This document shows positions 54,886-64,000 of a stretch of DNA of 64,000 bases, in pieces. Source of the stretch: Symsagittifera roscoffensis. Taxonomy: Eukaryota > Xenacoelomorpha > Acoela > Convolutidae. Where the stretch lies: NCBI RefSeq assembly GCF_963678635.1, contig NC_087071.1, positions 6,587,624-6,651,623 on the forward strand, given 5' to 3'. The notes beneath the pieces were generated by a model, which worked only from the letters and a program-made list of their open reading frames with translations, was not told the DNA's origin and searched no databases. Numbering within the stretch: position 1 is the stretch's first letter; each line of letters opens with the position of its first letter. The position numbers and the translations under genes were made by a program.

Positions 54886-57800
54886 TCAGTGTGATGGTAA
54901 GAAAATAGTAAGAAAAACGGTATTTTTTGGATTTTGTGTGGAAATGTCTAGTTTTTTCGCGAAAATCTCGGCATGCGTTATGTAATTCTTGAGTGTTACA
55001 TGTAGAATGTGCAATGAAGAGTATATGTTTATTGGTTCATGGTAAGTCCATGGTAAGATGTGCAGAAATTTGGAAATGCTTATAAAAAAAATTGATTTTT
55101 TTTCAAAAAACTTCAAAATACGATATGATTTGATATAATTTGACCTAATAACTATTTTATTAGATGATCCTTTTTTTGAAACTGTACTCAAGCTAGCTTA
55201 AACTATGCTGAAACCTACTGAAACCTTAAAAAATTTTCAAGTTTTTGGAACAAATTGCAAAAAATTTCAAAATTTTTGAAACAAACTGCAAATTTTTGGG
55301 AAGAACTGCAAAAATATCAAGATTTTGGCTTGTTTTTTGTTGCTTTTGATCTAATTGAATAAAAAGTAAATACGTTTAGAGTTTAAAATTAAGCTCAAAT
55401 TGTATTTCAATTGGCATCATGTTGAGACACTGAAACAAAACTTTGAATAGACATATGGAATTTTCCAAATTTTTTTCACAAAAAATTGAAATACGATACA
55501 TTTAAGCATTATTTGAGTAACAAAGCGGGTTTTATAATGCTCTCAACATTAACAAAAAAGCTCATAAAAGCTGAATCGAAATTGAAACTTGTGGAAGATA
55601 GTGAAAATAACCGTAATTTTTAAGAAAGTAAAATAAAAATTATTCAAAATTATCAAAAATTTTTTATTTACAACCTTTTAATTGGATATTTAACTAATTT
55701 TTTGTCCAATTCAGGGAGAATTGAAATAGGACTCTCAATACAAATGAACATTAAGAGCAATATTCCATAAAATTTCTAGATTTTCGCTCAATGATTAACC
55801 CAAATTTGTACAAAAATTACAAATTCAGAGAAGTTATTCACCTTAATAGTACAGAATTTCCGATCAATGATGAAAAATGAACAAATAATAGCTAAAATTG
55901 ACTAAAAACGAGATAAATTTTTCTTAAAATTTTATTGTACTTTTGCTCAAATTCAACAAAATCTTCTTCATAACTGATGATTATCTCTCTGTTGCTTCTG
56001 CAACATAATTTCACAAATTTCCGTAGAAATGGTCTATTCTTAAAGGTTATTCTTACTTTCTGCTTAATACATGATTCCGCTATTTAACACACTTTGCAAG
56101 AAAATTTAGTCAGAACTGGAGAATTTAGGAGAAAAATGGTATCAATTGAACGAACAATTTGCTGGCAAAGATGAAATTAGAACTGATACCGTCTGATTAT
56201 TATGATAAAAATTGTAAATGTCTTCCTCAAGTTTCCCTTTTTAGGTGCTACAGTAAACTATTTAAGCAAAAATACAACTTATGGGATCAAAAATTATCAC
56301 TTTTGGGGAAAAAAAGTCATTTTTTTATGATTTTCTCTAGAAATGCTCTATGTTTTAAGGTTTTTCTTGCTTTCTGCTAAATGCATGTTTTCGCTATTGA
56401 TCACACTTTGCAAAAAAAATTTAGTCAGAACTGGAGAACTTAGGAGGAAAATATTATCAATCGAACGAACAATTTGCTTGCAGAGATGAAATTAGAATTG
56501 ACACCATCTGACTATTACGATAAAATTTGTAATTTTCTTCCTCAAGGTTGTCTTGATAGGTGCTAGAGTAACTTATTTTAGCAAAATAACAATTTTTGTG
56601 TCAATAACTATCACTTTTCTTGCAAAATAAATATTAAATAGCTTTTTTTCTTATTTAAAAGGGAAATTTTCTAAAAATATCGAATTGAGAGGGAATCGGT
56701 GCTGGTTAAAAAATTCAAAAAAATATGTAAAAAATGAGAATATAAATGTGTTTTTCCAATTCAATAACAAATTAGGAGCAGCTCTATTAGTTATATTCTG
56801 AAAACATCCGGAAATACACAAGGGAACCTAATTCCTTACATCTACAATATCTGAAAACTTCTAAAAGAGCGCGTCTCAAAAAATGACTTAGCAAAGGAAA
56901 TCAAAGTGCAAACTGGAACAATTGTGTAATTTTCGGATTTTTATTAAGCAAAAGAAAACTCTATATAGATAAAAAAAAGATTGAAATGTAGATCTTGAAA
57001 GCTGTTTTTGCTTTATGCTTCATGTATCTTCTTCCAAAAGATGTCGGATTGAGTTTACTTTACAAACACTATCCTCAAAACATCTGATTTTTCATAAAAA
57101 GTTACCTTATATATCAAAGGATAACAAACTTTTCTGATGAATTACACATAAATATCAACCTTTGACACTTTTTATGTCGGAGTTTTTCTCAAAATATGGT
57201 TTATAAGCTAAATTTTAGTAAAGTTATGTCAAAACTCTTATTGAATTAAATCGAGTTTCTATCTCATTTTCTCAGTTTCTGCTTCATCTTCTATCTATCA
57301 AATTAGTCCAATTCGAACAAAAATTAATTGAAAATTGAACTTTTGATGGAAAAAGGTATCGTTTCAACGACCGTTCAACAATCCGAAGCTGAATTAATAC
57401 CATGAAGCCTTTGCTAAACGTCTTCAATTGATTTTCTCTACTAATTAATTTTCTATTGCTGCTTCAACTCGGAATTTCAATTTTGAAGCAAATTTTGGGT
57501 TGAGAATGATGTATATTATTATTTTGAAATTTTCAAATGTCAGCAAAACATACAGTTTCAAGGTCAGTTATCAATTCTTTTTCTGAAACGTAGAAAAAAA
57601 GCGAAAAAAAAATATAATTCTTAGTAAATCAATCCCCAATATCTGCTACGCACTACTCTAAGATTACTTTTACAACCACTAAGCAAGGAAAACTTTAAAT
57701 TGGATACTAGGCAAAACTTTTCAATTAATCGATGTTTTATAAATATATAGTTTTTTTTGTAATTCAACAAATTCTTAAGCACTCATTAGCGTATGTGGTT

Positions 57801-58096
57801 CGCTTTGCTACAAATTTATTGTAACAAAATCTCCCCAAGCTTGCAACCAATGGAGTTTTTACTGTAGTTAAAAGATTTTCGGATTGATTTCCGTCGAAAG
57901 TTTCAAGACAATTTGAACTCGATTGTTGCTGGTATTACCATCAATCAGAATCTTTGAATATGACAGATTAAGAATAATGACAAAAAACTATAAATTTTTT
58001 ACTAAAAAATTTTTCAAATATAGTGTATAGACTTTTCAGATACAGTAAAAAACTACTACTCAAAGTATTTTCTACTATGTTTTTCTTAAAAATATA
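54886..58096. other. Very AT-rich, no gene; ~310-bp direct duplication
   Basis: No recognisable gene. 56020-56329 and 56330-56640 are diverged direct copies (shared ACACTTTGCA, TTTAGTCAGAACTGGAGAA, GAACGAACAATTTGCT and TTAGGTGCTA-type strings). The 73-codon frame at 56159-56380 lies within this repeat and is not called as a gene. Confidence 0.5.
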
Positions 58097-58333
58097 TCAA
58101 TTTTGCTTTCTCTTGGAATGTTTTTGAGACTGCTGAGCACATATTTTAACATTATATTGACACTGCTTCATCTTGATATGATTAGTAAGTTCCTCGCTGC
58201 TAAATGTATAAAAGTTAGAATTGGAACACTTTAAAACGTCACAGTGCCTTCGATGTCTTGACGCATCTTTACGTGTGTATTCTCTTCCACATTCAAGACA
58301 TGCAATTCTTTTGTTTCTATTAAGTAACGGCAT
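58097..58333 (-). CDS. Small zinc-finger protein
   Basis: Minus strand; I start at the internal Met (58333, MPLLNRNKR) rather than the upstream in-frame ATG at 58477, because the added 48 residues are low-complexity. The first finger CLECGREYTRKDASRHRRHC fits a C2H2/C2HC pattern. The second, KCSNSNFYTFSSEELTNHIK, keeps the finger spacing, but a Ser occupies the second Cys position and the terminal ligand is displaced to a Cys (KMKQC). A Lys/Gln-rich tail follows. Probable nucleic-acid binding. The second finger may be degenerate. Confidence 0.55.
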   Translation of the reverse strand: MPLLNRNKRIACLECGREYTRKDASRHRRHCDVLKCSNSNFYTFSSEELTNHIKMKQCQYNVKICAQQSQKHSKRKQN

Positions 58334-59023
58334 CTCAATAGGAAGAAAAAGAAATAAAATGGGAGATTTAGAATGTCCCAAATTTTCAGTAAAGAAGAGT
58401 TGAATAGGCTCAAAAAATGAGTAAAAGTGAATAAAAACAGCAAATTTCTTGAACAATTGTTTTTGACGTGAAAACAAATAAGAATAGATACGCTATTTAA
58501 CCTAGCTGAAATGAAAATCATCCAATCTAACCATGGAATTTTCAAAAATTTGCTATTAACCAATCAGAATCGAGCATTCATTTTAAGGAATTTTTTTCAA
58601 ATTCCTGCTTGATTCGGTTTGGAATCAGATTTCCAGAGATTTGCTTTGTAAAATTGATCAACTTTCAGTTATCCTCCCAAATTTACATCAAAATCAAAAA
58701 ACTTGACTATCTACTCTAAAATAAGCTTTTTCTCATTGATTACATACAAAAAATTCAATTAAAAGGAAGCTGAAGGAAGCTGAAGTCTGATTGGACACGA
58801 CTGCAATCCAAGTAAGGAAAATCAATTCTGATTGGTTAAAACCACACATTCGAGTTGAAGGTACCCCTAACTCCTAACTAAAAATCATTTTATTTTCAAC
58901 TTAAATACCGTCAACTACCTCCTCTCTCAGCTCTAAATACCTTAATTTCAACTTATCTTCCGTCAACTACCCCTCTCTCAACTCTTTCTTATTTTTACTC
59001 TTGTACTCAATTTATTGCTCAAA
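58334..59023. promoter_or_regulatory. Divergent upstream region with CCAAT boxes
   Basis: Between the zinc-finger gene (minus) and the 162-aa gene (plus). AACCAATCAGAATCGAGCATT (58559) and CTGATTGGTTAAAACC (58829), with CTGATTGGACACG (58787), are CCAAT-type boxes. TTTCAACTTAAATACCGTCAACTACC (58896) is repeated with changes at 58941, just before the plus-strand ATG. Confidence 0.45.
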
Positions 59024-59512
59024 ATGATCTTCTCAGTGCAACACAGCAACCTCATGTACTCTGTAGAATTTTCTCCTGATCTAGTACAAATTCAAGTGCG
59101 AGAAACGGTCTCTGGAGTTTTTCTGGCACGAATGGATATCCCAATCCAAGTCTGGCACATGGTGGAAGTGATGCGAAGGGATTTCAACGAACATCATATG
59201 ACACAAGTACCCATGAACGAGAACCAACTTGAAGAAATGCAAATGATGGAGGAAGTTTCTGATCATGTGGGAATGAACTGTGCCGAGGTTCCGGACTCAA
59301 GATTTGTGGCTCAACCAGTCGACGACTTCCTCTTTCCTTGGGAGGAGGAAGGATCAGTCGAAAACCCCATCACAATAGATGAAGATGAGGGATTCTCAGA
59401 AACAATGACGCCTCCAGCTCCACAACAACCACCAGCAATGGAACCTCGTCCAGCTCTGCGTTCTATAGAGAACCTCCAGAACTCTTCTGCTGCTCGACAG
59501 CTCTTTGATTAA
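59024..59512 (+). CDS. 162-aa acidic protein, possibly PC4-like
   Basis: ATG at 59024; single exon with AATAAA at 59524 twelve bases after the stop, a tight, convincing gene end. Residues 1-55 alternate strand-like segments (MYSVEF, VQIQVRE, VFLARMDI) and end in a helix with WHMVEVMRRDF, a layout like the PC4/p15 single-stranded DNA-binding fold (weak). Residues 60-162 are acidic and Pro-rich (EEEGSVENPITIDEDEG, PPAPQQPP), unstructured, perhaps an activation-type tail. Base composition is distinctly less AT-rich than its surroundings, supporting selection on the protein. Function is otherwise unknown. Confidence 0.65.
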   Translation: MIFSVQHSNLMYSVEFSPDLVQIQVRETVSGVFLARMDIPIQVWHMVEVMRRDFNEHHMTQVPMNENQLEEMQMMEEVSDHVGMNCAEVPDSRFVAQPVDDFLFPWEEEGSVENPITIDEDEGFSETMTPPAPQQPPAMEPRPALRSIENLQNSSAARQLFD

Positions 59513-59774
59513 ATGTTTTTGTAAATAAAGGTTGTTTGGTATTATTTTTGTTCTTTGTAATTAATTAATTTCTTCAATTTCATTTTAATTATGAGAATAG
59601 TTGAGAGGTTCAGAGTAAACTATTTGAAAACAATTAAAACCTAATTTATTACTCCGAAATTGCACATATGTTAAGAAACTTGAATAATTTTTGCACACAT
59701 ATTCGGAAAAACACTAACAAAATTTGTATACATGTTAAAAGTTACCTAATGGTTCTGCATCTTGTACACACTTT

Positions 59775-60285
59775 TCGCACTTTGTAGAAAATTTGAAACA
59801 CTTTTTGCAATTCGTCAAAAAAAGTGAAAGACTTTTTGCAAATTGTCATAAAAATTGAAACACTTTTCGCATCTTGTCAAAAAAGTTGAAACATTTTTCG
59901 CATCTTGTCAAAAAAATTGAAACACTTTTCGTATTTTATCGAAAAAGTTGATACATTTTTCGCATTTTGTCAAAGAAATTGAAACACTTTTCGCATTTTG
60001 TCGAAAAAAAAGTGGAACACATTTTGCATTTTATCGAAAAAGTAAAACACTTTTCGCATTTTGTCGAAAAAACTGAAACACTTTTCGCATTGTATCAAAA
60101 AAAGTAAAACACTTTTCGAATCTTGTCAAAAAAAGTGAAACACTTTTTGCATCTTGTCAAAAAAATTGAAACGTTTTCGCATTTTGTCAAAAAAATTTCA
60201 ACAATTTTTGCATTTGTACAAAAAAAGTGAAACAATTTTCGCATACGCTTCAAAAAATTGAAACACTTTTCCCATCTTGCCGGAA
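59775..60285. repeat. Minisatellite of about 31 bp, ~16 units
   Basis: Unit core TGAAACACTTTTCGCATTTTGTC followed by a variable A run (for example from 59860, 59923, 59985). It begins right after the 162-aa gene's 3' flank. Divergence increases toward 60200. Confidence 0.9.
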
Positions 60286-61186
60286 TAAAACATTACAATT
60301 TTTCTTGCACAGTTAATTGCTAACCTTTATGAAACTTTTATTCAAAATTAAATCACTCAGAAAACTAATTTTTGCATGTCTGTTGATCAGAAACAATTGA
60401 AAACCAAGGTATTAGAAGTTTTCTAAGCAATAAGTCAACATGCTTTTTACATCAAAGTTCTGCGTTTTTTTGCCTTATCATTTTGGAAAGGAAAATAAAT
60501 TCAACATAGTGTGTGAAAAAACCAAGAAAAAACGTGCATTTTACCAAAAAAAAAATTCTTAGACAGGTATACGTAAAAAAATTTATTTATATTTGTATGT
60601 TAAAAACTGTTCAGGCTAGAAAAAATTGATTTTGACAAAATTCTTGTAACAAATTTTCAATTATCTTAAGAAAAACTATTTGAAAAAGCCATTCAGAGGG
60701 TCTGACATGATTCTTCTACAGAGCTAGGAATTATTTAGGCAACAAAAAAGTAATTCCACCTGAGAAAATGACGTCATTACAATTTAATGTTTATAGAACA
60801 GTAAAAGTTGTGGAATATTTCCACCAGAGAAATTGACGTCATTAAATACCTGAATTTTATAAAAAGTCATTTCACATTAACATCTATATTTTCCTCAATC
60901 TTCTGAATTCTAGAAATAATCACTTAAATTTAACCAATCAGAATTTCAGAACTAACTCTAAGGTGATAACGTTCATGAAAAAAATTTGTGGATTTTAGTT
61001 ATTTTGCTAGTTTTTTAAATTTAAAAGAAGATACGCAACCGGGTTGTAAATAATAGGAATAGTTTTCAATGAAATTCTTCCTTTTTTGAAAAATCTTAGT
61101 CAACAAAAAATTCTTATTTTACAAAATCCTTTATAAACAATTGAAGTCAATCAAGTGTTGCAAAACTTTTGGAGTTCAGTTTTTTT
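60286..61186. other. No gene; upstream region of next ORF
   Basis: AT-rich. AACCAATCAGAATTTCAGAAC at 60937 is another CCAAT-type box, shared with the upstream regions of neighbouring genes. The pair CACCTGAGAAAATGACGTCATT (60757) and CACCAGAGAAATTGACGTCATT (60822) contains two TGACGTCA (CRE-like) sites 66 bp apart. Confidence 0.5.
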
Positions 61187-61786
61187 ATGAGAAATTCAGC
61201 AAAATCTACAGGTGAAAAAATATATATTTCATTTCATTTGAAAATCTCCCACAGTTCAGTTCATTTTACCGACATGAGAAGAATTTTTAGAAGAAACGGA
61301 AATCTATCTCAAACTTTGAAACCAATCATAATAGAACGAGCGAGTTACTGCATCCAGTTTGAAATTGTCACCGAAACTGTCAAGATTCTCAAATTTATTA
61401 AAATGTCCCAAGCTAGTGAGCAAATTATCATAGATCTTTCGGAATGAAGAGAACTCGAGAGTAGAAGAGTTAGGGAATTTGGAAAAGAATTGGCTATGTC
61501 TAAATTACCTTCGAGAAAAAAGTACGGGTTTTCATATGATTCAAATGAAAAATATTTTGATGAAGTTGTGGATCTGGGATACGGAAATCGTTTTCATTTG
61601 CTTACAAGTGAACATTTACTACAAATGACTATTTTTGAAAAAATGGTTGATTTTGACATCTTCTACAGAGATCCGAAGAAGTGTTTCAATCCCTTAAGAA
61701 TTTCCCTACATGATTGGCGAAAAATTGAAACAATTCGTGATAGAAGGTACAAGAAAGAAAAATTGAAGGTTCGCAGGATAACTTAG
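61187..61786 (+). pseudogene. Two-domain PC4-like protein, in-frame TGA at 61445
   Basis: ATG at 61187. One frame runs to TAG at 61784, interrupted only by TGA 61445-61447. First half: FHLKISHSSVHFTDMRRIF followed by NGNLSQTLKPIIIE. Second half: FEKMVDFDIFYRDPKK, then LRISLHDWRKIETI, then a basic tail (DRRYKKEKLKVRR). Each half shows the PC4/p15 order: a strand ending in an aromatic, a short charged loop, [IV]-[ST]-L-type strand and a helix with an aromatic. That would make it a single-stranded-DNA-binding or transcription-coactivator-like protein. The TGA may be a lesion, readthrough, or the boundary of two genes (second ATG 61496). The domain call is by eye only. Confidence 0.45.
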
Positions 61787-62707
61787 CTCTGTTTAGAAGG
61801 AAACATGGTGTGGCACATGAAGAAAGTGTCAAGGAACTCGAAAATCAACTCATTTTTTGATTTTTTACACGTTTTTTCAAGTTTCCCATTGAATTGTAAA
61901 TTGTTTTTTTTTGTCATTTGATTAAAGTGCTCCTGAACCAAAGCTTTGTTTTTAAAGATTTATCAATGTAAACTTTGAAGAGCACATTTGAAAACAATTG
62001 ATTATTTTATCACAAAGCTTACATAATCACTATGCACAGACCCATGACAATCAATAAAGCAATCAATAATCTTTTACAAATCTGGTTCAAATTTTGAGTT
62101 TCGAATTTTTCGAATTCTATCCAGAAACGCTAAGTTATCGAAATCCGTAAGTTATGTTGAACAGCTCGCCTAAGCTGATTGAACATTTCCCCGCTTGACG
62201 TAACAATACTTGAATAGAATCTGTGTCTGAACAAAGTGTAAAGACAGTCAATTTCTTGATATATATATACATATTTATCTAATCTCTAAAAAGTTTGGCT
62301 AGGAGATATTCCTATTAAAACCAAATGGAACTTACAATTTTCCAAAGAACATAAAAAGATGTGGGTAGAGATACAATAATCCTGTGTTACTATGTATTTT
62401 TCGTAAAAATCACTGGAAACGGAAACAAATAGTGATTTTTTACAATAATCTGAATAAAAGCTGGGAAGAGCTTGACACATAGCAGCACCCATTGGGAAGA
62501 ATGATTTTTGCTGAGAATTGCGGATTTGTATAGGAAAAATCACGCCTACGTGATTTCGTTTATGTAAATTTCATACAAAACTTTCCTTATTTGATATTAC
62601 CTCCATAAATGGAAATCATGATGACTCAAACATTTTACTTCAACTTTCAATTAATCTCAAAATCTTTTTTCTCATTTCTCTTCATCGGATCAGTCTGTTG
62701 TTCAAAA
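61787..62707. other. No supported gene
   Basis: AT-rich. Contains GATTAAAGTG (61920), a possible polyadenylation signal for the preceding gene. A minus-strand frame at 62286-62543 has no recognisable motif. Confidence 0.35.
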
Positions 62708-63245
62708 ATGTACTCAAGAAAGACACTAGTGCCATTTTATTGAGTTTTCAAAAAATCAAACAAGAATTGGGAGATTTGTTTGGTTCCAAAAATTCTACAA
62801 GGGGAAATTTTATTTTGAGCCCTGCTTTCAACTATTAAAAATTAATAATTTGGGACAATTTGAAAAGTCCCAACAAGTCTATCTTAGTGAAAAAGAGGGT
62901 GAAGCATTATCGACAATCCGGAATAATGTTATTCACGATGCTGAAAACCTTGGACTCGTACCTATATATGAAGCCAAACCTGGCAAAGAATCATTTATGG
63001 ATCAGGAGCTGGAGATCTGTAATAGAGTATATGAAATAGCAACATACAACATGAGGAGGGTATGTGTCACAATCAAGACGTACAGTGTGAACAAGCCACC
63101 CTACATTCAGATTCGACTCTTTACTGCAAAAGAGAATGAAGCAATGAAACAAGTTGCCTATGTCAACTATACTCTGAACGAATTCAAAGAACTGTCCCAA
63201 ATTTTGGGAGACTTTTTGTTTGTTGATAATTGTAAGCCTCATTAA
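62708..63245 (+). pseudogene. PC4-like protein, possible start-proximal frameshift
   Basis: The open frame from 62730 to TAA 63245 has no early ATG. The ATG at 62708 (MYSRKTLVPFY, then TGA) is in another frame, so either a one-base lesion lies near 62735 or the first exon is elsewhere. First half: RIGRFVWFQKFYKG ... QVYLSEKEGEALSTI. Second half: RRVCVTIKTY, PPYIQIRLFT ... VNYTLNEFKELSQIL. Both resemble the PC4/p15 strand-loop-strand-helix pattern, like the neighbour at 61187-61786. Inferred single-stranded-DNA binding; evidence is by eye. Confidence 0.45.
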
Positions 63246-64000
63246 TGCTTTGTGATGTTTTGTATATTGGTTAATTGAAAAATTGTTGGTTCAAAACTAT
63301 CTTTTGTCACTGAAGTTCACATTTAGAGCTGGGATATGTGAAGAAAAGTCAGACAAAACATGAAAATTTAATCATAATTGACATAAAGCTCTATCCAATC
63401 ATCAAAAGATTTTCCACTATTTGCTGAGGAAATTACAGAACAATTTATTTATTTAATACTTCTATCAAAAATTGAGTAAAAATTGTCTTATTTGAACAAC
63501 ATTAAAACAAAATGTATAGTTAGTTGTAAGACTATCATTATTTTTCGAAATTCTGAATTTCATTGGTTGTTTTCAATTGCCTTAATTTGAGGTTTTGATT
63601 GGCTACATGATTTAGCTTAAAAATAACCAGTCTCTAAATAAGGGAAATACACCTTATGTTGATTGCAAAATAAGTAAAAAAAATGGTTCAACAATTCGAG
63701 TTTTTTTCAAGTTTCTTTGTTAATTTCAGTAAGAAATATGTTTCTATCAAAAGCGTTTTCAATGTCTGAAATGAACATTTATTAGATTTTAAGGTTGAAC
63801 TACTACAAAAAACAAAAAGGGTGGTGGACAGATGACGTCGATGGAGATCGTATTATTTTTAACTTGTATAGAAACACAGAAAGTTCAATAACTCTGTTAA
63901 AAAGATGGAGAGGAGATTTCAGAAAACAAGAGTATTGCCAGATTTATCAACAATGTTTTTTTTTAGAAGAACTTACTATAATTGAGTGATCGATCAGTAA
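63246..64000 (+). other. Possible small gene at 63684-63989
   Basis: TTTTGATTGGCTACATGATTT (63595) is a CCAAT-type box like those before neighbouring genes. The ATG at 63684 gives only 28 codons. A 65-codon frame at 63795-63989 (GWWTDDVDGDRIIFNLYR) without its own ATG has coding-like composition and could be its continuation after a lesion or a small intron; TTAATTTCAG at 63719 is a plausible acceptor. I cannot define a complete gene. TGA at 63987 ends the frame 11 bases before the window edge. Confidence 0.3.

Overview
The window is AT-rich nuclear DNA of an invertebrate animal; I cannot name the lineage. The evidence is metazoan LTR retroelements of two superfamilies (Ty3/gypsy with an envelope gene, and BEL/Pao), a secreted C-type-lectin gene split by introns, terminal-inverted-repeat MITEs nested inside one another, and many minisatellites. 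Host genes are sparse. Nothing bacterial (operons, Shine-Dalgarno sites, CRISPR) is present.

Layout. 1-5.9 kb holds no convincing gene, one 30-bp minisatellite, a palindromic repeat and one possible minus-strand exon. 5.97-11.7 kb is an old, 3'-truncated copy of a gypsy-type element (LTR, leader, gag, protease). It abuts a minus-strand BEL/Pao relic (11.69-14.24 kb). 15.5-15.95 kb is an array of an inverting GAGCGG motif. 17.5-21.3 kb is a second, plus-strand BEL/Pao relic that can be followed from the gag zinc knuckles to the end of pol. 22.64-24.72 kb is a minus-strand fragment of the same gypsy family (LTR, leader, start of gag). 24.88-30.93 kb is dominated by a roughly 200-bp MITE family with GGCTCTTTTCC termini; two copies sit in an intron of a C-type lectin gene (exons at 25715-25914 and 27544-27607). 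28.95-31.2 kb is a recent 1126-bp tandem duplication.

The centrepiece is 34229-53061, a complete 18.8-kb LTR retroelement. It has 410-bp LTRs (four mismatches), TG...CA ends, a TTAT target-site duplication and a tRNA-type primer site. It carries gag, protease, reverse transcriptase, RNase H, integrase and an envelope-like glycoprotein, plus four intact extra reading frames: two tiny overlapping hydrophobic proteins and two large orphan proteins flanking env. Several downstream genes overlap by ATGA or a few bases. gag, pol and env each carry stops or frame changes, so this copy looks non-autonomous although its LTRs are nearly identical. Comparison with the two older copies identifies the true gag start, two derived nonsense mutations and conserved RNA hairpins in the LTR and leader.

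54.5-64 kb is a different landscape: very AT-rich DNA with minisatellites and small intron-less genes. These include a zinc-finger protein and two or three proteins that I read, tentatively, as PC4-like (transcription coactivator p15 type) single-stranded-DNA-binding proteins, two of them with internal breaks.
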